In this document: piece by piece, positions 1-4,814 of the stretch
Layout: every line of letters starts with the position of its first letter
How positions within the stretch are numbered: the stretch's first letter is position 1
Assembly (NCBI GenBank): GCA_034435635.1
Contig: DAOTWY010000041.1
Coordinates: forward strand, 1-6,158
DNA: 6,158 nt
Reading direction: 5' to 3'
Origin: DAOTWY01 sp003696565
Lineage (GTDB): Bacteria; Chloroflexota; Anaerolineae; Aggregatilineales; Phototrophicaceae
Position numbers and translations under genes: made by a program
The notes under the pieces: generated by a model
Databases searched by the model: none
What the model was told of the DNA's origin: nothing
What the model saw: the letters and a program-made list of their open reading frames with translations, nothing else

Positions 1-63
1 GCTCGCCATCATGTTGTAGTCATTGGCGAATTGCCTGCCCCCATTGAACCAACAACAGGGTAA
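1..63 (+). CDS. C-terminal tail of an unrecognised plus-strand gene (partial)
   Basis: Frame 1 is open from the left edge to a TAA at 61-63. It encodes about 20 residues ending in VVVIGELPAPIEPTTG. The other two plus frames carry stops within this stretch. A strong rho-independent terminator lies about 20 bp downstream in the same direction, which is what supports a real gene ending here. The fragment is too short to assign a family, and no function is proposed. It is convergent with galK. It could instead be chance open sequence. Confidence 0.45.
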   Translation, partial: ARHHVVVIGELPAPIEPTTG

Positions 64-83
64 TCAGTTCATGCTCATATTGT

Positions 84-106
84 AGGGGCAAAATGCCCCT
101 TTTTTT
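84..106 (+). terminator. Rho-independent terminator of the upstream plus-strand gene
   Basis: There is a perfect 7-bp stem, AGGGGCA (84-90) with TGCCCCT (94-100), a 3-nt AAA loop, and a T-run at 100-106. The U-tract is on the plus strand, so it stops transcripts from the left. Read on the minus strand the hairpin is not followed by U residues, so it is a poor terminator for galK. The T-run overlaps the galK stop codon (105-107), leaving no spare sequence between the convergent genes. Confidence 0.85.
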
Positions 107-1247
107 AATGGATAACTTCTGCGCCGGCGGTGGGATGGCAGACATATAAGGCTGGTGTGTTGTCTGTTTGGTTGGTGTAAGTTTGTGTTACTTGTTGAAC
201 AAAGTCATCTGCTTGCGCCGCATCAATCAAGGCGACAGCACACCCCCCAAAGCCCGCTCCCGTCATCCGGGCACCATAACAAGCTGGATGTTGTTGCGCA
301 CTTTCTACCATGATGTTTAGTGCATCGCTAGAAACCTCAAAATCATCCCGCAAACTGATATGGCTGGCAATCATCAGCTCACCCAGGCGTTTTGCATCAC
401 CAGCAGACATAGCATCTTTTGCCTGGCAAGTGCGCTCATTTTCTGTAATAACATGCCGTGCCCGTTTGCGAATAATTGGATCAAGCTCGTTTTCCCGCGC
501 TTTAAATTGCTCCAATGTCACATCACGCAAGGCAGATACGCCAAAAAACGCGGCAGCGGCTTCACATTGTTCACGGCGTTCATTATACGCTGATTCCACT
601 AAGCCACGCCGTGTTCCTGTATCCAACACAACGACAGCCGTGCCATTGGGTAGGGGAGTGGGCGTAAGGTCTAACGTACGGCAGTCAATCAGCAGCGCGT
701 GCCCCGCCTGACCTGCTGCAGAGATCAATTGATCCATAATGCCGGATTTCATCCCAACCCAATCATTTTCTGCTTTTTGTGCTAGTAATGCCATTTTAGA
801 GGCATCCCAGTCTATCTCAGAAACAGTTGCAAAAGCGCGAGCCATCGCCAATTCCAACGCTGCAGAAGAGGACAACCCCGCGCCGATGGGGACATCACCT
901 TTAAGCACCCCTTGTAACCCTTTGATCCTAAAACCCGCCTCACAAAAAGCCCATGCCACCCCTTTGATATATTCTGCAGGGGATGGTTCGGCTTTTTGTA
1001 TATGTTGTAAATCAAACTGAACTGGGTCATCGAAATCTAGCGAGCGTACTGCAACTTGTGAATCATCACGGGGGGAAAAGGCAATCCATACGGCGCGATT
1101 AATCGCCATGGGTAGCACGAATCCATCGTTATAGTCTGTATGTTCACCAATGAGATTAACACGCCCTGGTGCGCGCACAACAAACTGGGGTGGTTCGCCA
1201 TATTGTGCCTGATAAGCATTAACCACAATATCTTTTAGAGAAGTCAT
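105..1247 (-). CDS. galK: Galactokinase
   Basis: Cytoplasmic GHMP-family kinase that phosphorylates galactose with ATP to galactose 1-phosphate, the first committed step of the Leloir pathway. At 380 aa it has the usual length (E. coli GalK is 382). The galactokinase signature is at about residues 28-42 (GRVNLIGEHTDYNDG), with Arg29 the likely catalytic arginine. The ATP-binding loop GAGLSSSAALE is at 122-132. GIMDQL at 169-174 supplies Asp172, matching the E. coli catalytic Asp174. The third GHMP motif MTGAGFGGCAVALI is at 328-341. All expected motifs are intact. The ATG overlaps the galT stop codon (ATGA, 4-bp overlap), and an AAGGAAG Shine-Dalgarno lies inside the end of galT, so the two are translationally coupled. 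The product feeds GalT; no galE is seen in the window. Confidence 0.98.
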   Translation of the reverse strand: MTSLKDIVVNAYQAQYGEPPQFVVRAPGRVNLIGEHTDYNDGFVLPMAINRAVWIAFSPRDDSQVAVRSLDFDDPVQFDLQHIQKAEPSPAEYIKGVAWAFCEAGFRIKGLQGVLKGDVPIGAGLSSSAALELAMARAFATVSEIDWDASKMALLAQKAENDWVGMKSGIMDQLISAAGQAGHALLIDCRTLDLTPTPLPNGTAVVVLDTGTRRGLVESAYNERREQCEAAAAFFGVSALRDVTLEQFKARENELDPIIRKRARHVITENERTCQAKDAMSAGDAKRLGELMIASHISLRDDFEVSSDALNIMVESAQQHPACYGARMTGAGFGGCAVALIDAAQADDFVQQVTQTYTNQTDNTPALYVCHPTAGAEVIH

Positions 1248-2287
1248 GATGTTGCTTCCTTATAGTGTATTTCGCTAAGAGAACACAACCGCTCTGCCGC
1301 TTGTTCTGCGGTGAGATCGCGCTGCGCTTCTGCCAACATTTCATAGCCGACCATAAATTTTTTGACCGTGGCTGAGCGAAGTAACGGTGGATAAAAATGG
1401 GCGTGTAATTGCCAGTGACGGTTGTCGTCGGTGTTATAAGGCGCACCGTGCCACCCCATTGAATACGGGAATGAGACTTCAAACAGGTTGTCATACCGTG
1501 TCAACATGCGCTTTAGAATATCCGCTAAGGAATCACGTTCAGCATCGGTTAAATCTGGCAGCCGCAAAACATGCCGTTTGGGGAGTAATAATGTTTCAAA
1601 GGGCCACATTGCCCAAAAGGGTACAACAAAAACCCAATGCTCGTTTTGTATAATGACTCGCTCGTTCTTTTCAAGCTCTAAATTGAGGTAATCCATCAAC
1701 AGCACAGAGCGTGTTCGATCTTGATATAGCCGTTGATTGCGATCTTCTGCTGCGATTTCGTTTGGTAAAGCGTCTAAAGCCCAAATTTGCCCATGTGGAT
1801 GCGGGTTACTACACCCCATAATCTCGCCTTTGTTTTCAAAGACTTGTACCCATTCATAGATCGCGCCGAGTTCTGTGGTCTGTTCTGCCCACACATCCAC
1901 AACCGTGCGGATCTCTTGAACCGGCATTTCAGGTAAAGTCAAGTCATGGCGTGGAGAAAAACAGATGACGCGGCATGTTCCACGAACACTTTCCATGCGC
2001 ATCAGTGGGTTCGGGTCATATTCTGTTTGCGGCACATCCGGCAGCAAAGCAGCAAAATCATTGGTAAAGACAAACGTTGAGGTGTAATCAGGGTTTTTTT
2101 GTCCATTAGCACGGGTATTGCCAGCACACAAATAGCAGTTAGGGTCATGCGTTGGACGGTTATCTGGTGGCGGCGTTTCTTGTTTACCCTGCCAAGGACG
2201 CTTCATTCGATGCGGCGAAACCTGCACGTATTCACCAGTTAATGGATTATAACGTCTATGCGGGTGTTCGGTTGGGTCAAACATCAT
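1244..2287 (-). CDS. galT: Galactose-1-phosphate uridylyltransferase
   Basis: HIT-superfamily nucleotidyltransferase that exchanges UMP between UDP-glucose and galactose 1-phosphate, giving UDP-galactose and glucose 1-phosphate in the cytoplasm. The 347 aa match the family length. The N-terminus has the typical HPHRRYNPLTGEYV. The structural zinc ligands of the E. coli enzyme are all present one position earlier: Cys51 and Cys54 (CYLC), His114 (SPRHDL) and His163. The active-site motif NPHPHGQ at 161-167 carries the nucleophile His165. The second metal site has Glu181, His280, His295 and His297 (LHAHFYPP). The gene begins with two consecutive ATGs. AAGGA is only 3 nt from the first (2287) but 6 nt from the second (2284), so translation probably starts at 2284. 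The galT-galK order with overlap is a compact Leloir operon. Confidence 0.98.
   Translation of the reverse strand: MMFDPTEHPHRRYNPLTGEYVQVSPHRMKRPWQGKQETPPPDNRPTHDPNCYLCAGNTRANGQKNPDYTSTFVFTNDFAALLPDVPQTEYDPNPLMRMESVRGTCRVICFSPRHDLTLPEMPVQEIRTVVDVWAEQTTELGAIYEWVQVFENKGEIMGCSNPHPHGQIWALDALPNEIAAEDRNQRLYQDRTRSVLLMDYLNLELEKNERVIIQNEHWVFVVPFWAMWPFETLLLPKRHVLRLPDLTDAERDSLADILKRMLTRYDNLFEVSFPYSMGWHGAPYNTDDNRHWQLHAHFYPPLLRSATVKKFMVGYEMLAEAQRDLTAEQAAERLCSLSEIHYKEATS
1255..1261 (-). promoter_or_regulatory. galK ribosome binding site inside galT
   Basis: AAGGAAG on the minus strand lies 7 nt before the galK ATG and inside the last codons of galT. It fixes the galK start and, with the ATGA overlap, supports coupled translation of the pair. 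Confidence 0.8.
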
Positions 2288-2290
2288 CGT

Positions 2291-2295
2291 TCCTT
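2291..2295 (-). promoter_or_regulatory. galT ribosome binding site, favouring the second ATG
   Basis: AAGGA on the minus strand is 3 nt from the ATG at 2287 and 6 nt from the next in-frame ATG at 2284. The longer spacing is nearer the optimum, so the initiator is probably 2284. The protein changes by only one methionine. Confidence 0.65.
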
Positions 2296-2345
2296 AACTT
2301 AAGTATCGTCGTGTAGATCAAGAGAATGGCTTATTTCCGTTGGAT

Positions 2346-2374
2346 ATTATAACGAATCATGTGGGCGTAGAATA
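2346..2374 (-). promoter_or_regulatory. Candidate galTK promoter (perfect -10 box)
   Basis: The minus strand carries a perfect TATAAT at 2351-2346, in the 92-bp gap between the regulator stop and galT. The best hexamer 17 bp upstream is TATTCT (2374-2369), a poor -35. Transcription would begin near 2339, giving a leader of about 50 nt before galT. The weak -35 suggests activator dependence or low basal activity, but no clear operator is seen. It implies galTK can be transcribed separately from the regulator gene. Confidence 0.55.
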
Positions 2375-2379
2375 GCGTG

Positions 2380-3060
2380 CTAATGACGTAAGTTATTTAG
2401 CGCAGCAAAGTCTAAGATGTCGATGTGTTGCCGTGATCGCTTAAGAACACCTTGTTTTTCCCATTGACTGAGTACACGATTGATGGTTTCCACACTGGCT
2501 CCAACAAATTCAGCAATTTCTTGTTGAGAGATTGGCAAATCAATTGAAATATATCCCTCTTCAACATTGCCAAATTTATCTGTCAGTTGTAAAAGCGCAT
2601 GTGCTAACCGTTGACTGACTTGTTGCGCAGCCATTTGATTCAACCGGTCATACGCATGATGAACATGATTTACAAGCAAGTCCATAATATACAATGCAAG
2701 TTTGGGGTGTTGCATCATTAAATGTCGGGTTTCTTTGCCATCAAAAGCCGCAATCGTGCTACGACAAATCGCGTTGACTTCGTTAGGGTGACGATACGCA
2801 CCACTAATCGCTAACAAGCCAAAAATATCATGATGCCCATAAATTTTGAGCGTCACAATTTTGCTGCCATTGTTGTTGTATTGCACTAAGCGCACTGCAC
2901 CGTTTAATACAACATAAAAGCTGCGTGCCACCTCCCCATAGTGATACAACACTTCTTGTGGTGCTAAAATCCGAACATGGGCTATTTTTTCTAGCTCATG
3001 CAGAATGTAGTCATCTAAATCAGGAAAAGCTAACTTTAAATCAAGCAGTTGTTCCCGCAC
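2380..3060 (-). CDS. Crp/Fnr-family transcriptional regulator, DNR/NNR-like (no Fe-S cysteines)
   Basis: 226-aa cytoplasmic DNA-binding regulator. Residues about 20-125 form the cyclic-nucleotide-binding-type beta-roll (GEVARSFYVVLNGAVRLVQY), about 120-143 the dimerisation helix, and 145-220 the winged helix. The HTH (ISQQEIAEFVGASVETINRV, 177-196) has VET-x-NR. Glu191 and Arg195 match FNR Glu209 and Arg213, and Asn194 replaces FNR Ser212, so a TTGAT-type half-site is expected. There is one cysteine (Cys99), so no FNR-type [4Fe-4S] cluster is possible. The CRP cAMP-contacting Glu and Arg-Ser are absent from the phosphate-binding region (FGLLAISGAYRHPNEV). This resembles NO-responsive DNR/NNR regulators; the signal is inferred. 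It is divergent from the octaheme cytochrome, whose promoter has a perfect FNR box. The start is a GTG with a weak ribosome site. A candidate -10 (TACTAT, 3103-3098) lies upstream, with low confidence. Confidence 0.93.
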   Translation of the reverse strand: MREQLLDLKLAFPDLDDYILHELEKIAHVRILAPQEVLYHYGEVARSFYVVLNGAVRLVQYNNNGSKIVTLKIYGHHDIFGLLAISGAYRHPNEVNAICRSTIAAFDGKETRHLMMQHPKLALYIMDLLVNHVHHAYDRLNQMAAQQVSQRLAHALLQLTDKFGNVEEGYISIDLPISQQEIAEFVGASVETINRVLSQWEKQGVLKRSRQHIDILDFAALNNLRH

Positions 3061-3123
3061 TTTTTTATCTCTCAGGTTATTGTAATACTTACCTCCAATA
3101 GTAGCGTAAATTCAGGTTCATCG

Positions 3124-3152
3124 ATGTCACATAAGTGTCATTTAAGTGTCAT
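3124..3152 (+). repeat. Pho-box-like array: three 7-bp direct repeats at 11-bp period
   Basis: ATGTCAC (3124-3130), GTGTCAT (3135-3141) and GTGTCAT (3146-3152) are separated by the 4-bp A/T spacers ATAA and TTAA. The last two units form a perfect 11-bp tandem duplication (TAAGTGTCATT, 3132-3142 and 3143-3153). The 7+4 layout and TGTCA core match the known PhoB box of two CTGTCAT repeats with 4-bp A/T spacers. This suggests a site for an OmpR/PhoB-type response regulator, binding once per helical turn on one face. It lies about 79-107 bp upstream of the predicted start of the cytochrome transcript, and about 20 bp from a weak candidate -10 of the divergent regulator gene. The cognate protein is not in the window. 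Confidence 0.6.
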
Positions 3153-3182
3153 TGCTCTTTATGACAAAAATCACCATCTTTG

Positions 3183-3196
3183 TTGATTTAAATCAA
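3183..3196 (+). promoter_or_regulatory. Perfect FNR/DNR-type operator
   Basis: TTGATTTAAATCAA is a perfect 14-bp palindrome and an exact match to the FNR consensus TTGAT-N4-ATCAA, which is also bound by DNR/NNR regulators. Its centre (3189.5) is 41.5 bp upstream of the start predicted from the extended -10 box, the classic class II activator position. The likely binder is the adjacent divergent Crp/Fnr regulator, whose recognition helix keeps the Glu and Arg used to read TTGAT. Confidence 0.88.
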
Positions 3197-3215
3197 AGAA
3201 GAATTTGCTGTCTCA

Positions 3216-3224
3216 TGTTATATT
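3216..3224 (+). promoter_or_regulatory. Extended -10 promoter of the octaheme cytochrome gene
   Basis: TGT followed by TATATT (3219-3224, 5 of 6 to TATAAT) gives an extended -10. No good -35 exists; that region is occupied by the FNR-type palindrome, as expected for an activator-dependent class II promoter. Transcription should start near 3231, leaving a leader of about 42 nt. Confidence 0.75.
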
Positions 3225-3256
3225 AATTTTGTGGCAGTCTCGATACAACCAACGAC

Positions 3257-3275
3257 AAGGAGGGATTATGTAATG
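3257..3275 (+). promoter_or_regulatory. Strong ribosome binding site with start-stop/start junction
   Basis: AAGGAGGG at 3257-3264 is followed by ATGTAATG. The first ATG (3268) is immediately closed by TAA. The second ATG (3273), overlapping that stop by one base, opens the cytochrome gene. GGAGG is 4 nt from the first ATG and 9 nt from the second. The layout fixes 3273 as the cytochrome start and could form a minimal start-stop element. Confidence 0.8.
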
Positions 3276-4616
3276 CTATCCAAAACACGGTTATTGTTTA
3301 CAAGCACATTAATTACGGGGTTTGTGCTAGTAGCAGCGGCAATTATTATCGCCTGGACATCCGGCGATGTGACAACCTCTACTGATACAATCCTCGCACA
3401 GCAAATTGCACAATCAGCTAACGAATGTGTGGTTTGCCACACTAATCACACGCCGGGCATTGTTAATCAATATGGGGCGAGTGCCCACTTTGCTAACAAT
3501 GTATCTTGTGAAGATTGCCATGAGGTTGAGGCAGAATATCCTGGCGCAGTACAACATCCTGATGAGGATTTTTGGGTGTTGCCATATTCATCCACTGCCC
3601 AGTGTGAAACATGCCATCGGGAACAAGTGCAACAATTCTACTTAAGTCGGCATGCATTACCGGCTTATGTCGCTTATGCTGGTTCAGGTGTTTTGAATGA
3701 AGAACACTTGGAGATTTATCGCTCTATCCCGGAAGGTGGGGGATACATGGATCGCTCGCGTAATTCACTCCATGCTATGGAAGGTGAAGCAGTGACCCGT
3801 TTTGCCTGTGAAACCTGCCATGATGTCGGTAAACCTAATCCCGATAACTCTATCGGTAATTGTACGGCTTGCCACATCCGCCATGAATTCAGTCTAGAAC
3901 AAGCCCGTAAACCGGAGACTTGTAACGCCTGCCACATCGGTCCTGATCATCCCCAATGGGAAATTTATCAGCAAAGTGCCCATGGGATTCTTTACATGAC
4001 AGATGGGCATAACTGGCATTGGGATGCTGAACCCGGCACATTAACCACGGTGGATATGCCAGCACCCACTTGTTCGACGTGTCATATGAGCGGCTTTGGG
4101 CTTTCTGCTACAACACATGATGTTGGGGATCGTCTATCTTGGTTTTTGGCTGCGCCTATCAGCACACGCCGCCCCAGTCATTTAGAAAATATCGCGCGGA
4201 TGCAGGGGGTTTGCTTGGCTTGCCACTCCAATAATTTTGTTGACACGTTCTATGCAGATGCCGACGCGCTCGTGGAATCCGTTAACGATTGGGTGCGTGC
4301 TTCTGACCTGATCATGGCAACATTGCGTGAAAACGATTTAGTCACGGCTGCACCGTTTGATGAACCCATCGATTACACTCATTTTAACCTGTGGCATCAT
4401 TGGGGGCGTACCGCTAAATTCGGCGCGTGGATGCAAGGTGCAGATTATGTACAGTGGCATGGTGCTTATGAAATCTTGCATGAGATGGCAGAATTGGCAG
4501 AAGAAGCCAATGATCGGCTAGAAGAAGCCGGTTTAGAGCCGATTGAATTCCCGGAAGGCTTCCCTGGCATTGATGCCGCCCGTGAATTTATCGCAGAAGC
4601 AGAAAACGCGGAATAA
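3273..4616 (+). CDS. Octaheme c-type cytochrome, hydroxylamine oxidoreductase (HAO) family
   Basis: 447 aa from the ATG at 3273, chosen for its AAGGAGGG; the upstream in-frame GTG at 3231 sits at the predicted transcription start. One hydrophobic segment (about residues 7-28) is an export signal, possibly an uncleaved anchor. Eight CxxCH motifs begin at Cys52, 79, 111, 179, 197, 217, 267 and 314. Their spacing and the segments PTCSTCHMSG, THDVGDRLSW and DYVQWHGAYE are typical of the HAO group. In that family heme 4 (here Cys179-His183) is catalytic. Asp225-His226 may be the conserved active-site pair, and Tyr392 the candidate for the tyrosine that crosslinks P460; both need alignment. Family members oxidise hydroxylamine or hydrazine, or run reductively on nitrite; direction here is unresolved. 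It acts outside the cytoplasmic membrane. It is controlled by an FNR-type class II promoter and followed by a terminator. Confidence 0.93.
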   Translation: MLSKTRLLFTSTLITGFVLVAAAIIIAWTSGDVTTSTDTILAQQIAQSANECVVCHTNHTPGIVNQYGASAHFANNVSCEDCHEVEAEYPGAVQHPDEDFWVLPYSSTAQCETCHREQVQQFYLSRHALPAYVAYAGSGVLNEEHLEIYRSIPEGGGYMDRSRNSLHAMEGEAVTRFACETCHDVGKPNPDNSIGNCTACHIRHEFSLEQARKPETCNACHIGPDHPQWEIYQQSAHGILYMTDGHNWHWDAEPGTLTTVDMPAPTCSTCHMSGFGLSATTHDVGDRLSWFLAAPISTRRPSHLENIARMQGVCLACHSNNFVDTFYADADALVESVNDWVRASDLIMATLRENDLVTAAPFDEPIDYTHFNLWHHWGRTAKFGAWMQGADYVQWHGAYEILHEMAELAEEANDRLEEAGLEPIEFPEGFPGIDAAREFIAEAENAE

Positions 4617-4637
4617 GCATCATCGTCTGATTGATTG

Positions 4638-4668
4638 AACCACCCGTTTATCTATGCGGGTGGTTTTT
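4638..4668 (+). terminator. Rho-independent terminator after the octaheme cytochrome gene
   Basis: Perfect stem AACCACCCG (4638-4646) with CGGGTGGTT (4657-4665), a 10-nt loop, and TTTTT at 4664-4668, 20 bp after the stop codon. It should end most cytochrome transcripts, so the downstream membrane genes would depend on read-through or their own promoter. Confidence 0.88.
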
Positions 4669-4694
4669 AATCTATGCAATTCAAAAATTAAAAC

Positions 4695-4781
4695 GGGTAG
4701 GACGTGTCCGTAAGCCAAAACGTAGCGGGTTGCCGCAAGCGTGGCTCAGAAGCCCCCGCCTTTAGGTGTGGGGAGCGTCAC
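4695..4781 (+). mobile_element. Relic right end (omega-RNA-like) of an IS200/IS605 element
   Basis: The stretch with CGTAGCGGGTTGCCGCAAG, GTGGCTCAGAAGC and a CCCCCGCC-TTTA-GGTGTGGGG hairpin (4753-4773, one bulged U) ending in GCGTCAC has the layout of IS200/IS605 right ends. In these elements it is also the 3' scaffold of the TnpB guide RNA. No left end, TnpA or full TnpB is present. In an intact element the bases just past the right end (from about 4782) would be the guide. The fossil lies between the cytochrome terminator and the ribosome site of the next gene. Recognition is from memory of the family pattern, not from a search. Confidence 0.65.
4700..4765 (+). pseudogene. Fossil C-terminus of an IS200/IS605 TnpB
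   Basis: About 21 codons read GRVRKPKRSGLPQAWLRSPRL, then TAG at 4763-4765. An Arg/Ser-rich tail ending in SPRL, and a stop codon inside the right-end hairpin, are typical of TnpB proteins of this family. There is no room for the RuvC nuclease domain upstream because the cytochrome terminator ends at 4668, so the gene is reduced to its extreme 3' end. The short length means this rests mainly on the adjoining right-end structure. Confidence 0.5.
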
Positions 4782-4804
4782 GATTAATTTCTTAGGCATG
4801 TATC

Positions 4805-4810
4805 GGAGGA
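4805..4810 (+). promoter_or_regulatory. Ribosome binding site of the 8-TM protein gene
   Basis: GGAGGA at 4805-4810, with GGAGG 5 nt before the ATG at 4815. An out-of-frame ATG at 4810 overlaps the site and is too close to it to be used. No convincing promoter is seen between the relic right end and this site. Confidence 0.75.
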
Positions 4811-4814
4811 TGAT

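Noticed and set aside
84..106. Hairpin as the galK terminator
   Set aside because: Read on the minus strand, the hairpin is preceded by A residues and not followed by U residues.
310..1020. Open frames of 77-133 codons on the plus strand inside galK
   Set aside because: They are antisense to an intact galactokinase with all family motifs, and their translations show no recognisable domain. They are shadow frames.
2310..2325. Possible FNR site before galT (minus strand TTGATCTACACGAC)
   Set aside because: Only the first half-site matches; the second half lacks ATCAA. It also lies downstream of the predicted galT start site.
2380..3060. Classical oxygen-sensing FNR or cAMP-binding CRP identity
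   Set aside because: A single cysteine excludes a four-cysteine iron-sulfur cluster, and the cAMP-contacting Glu and Arg-Ser of CRP are missing.
3124..3153. CRISPR-like repeat
   Set aside because: The units are only 7-11 bp and directly abutting at 11-bp period, with no spacers of CRISPR size. An operator array fits better.
3231..3272. In-frame GTG at 3231 as the start of the octaheme cytochrome
   Set aside because: It coincides with the predicted transcription start, has no ribosome site, and would put a charged 14-residue extension before a normal signal segment. The ATG at 3273 has AAGGAGGG.
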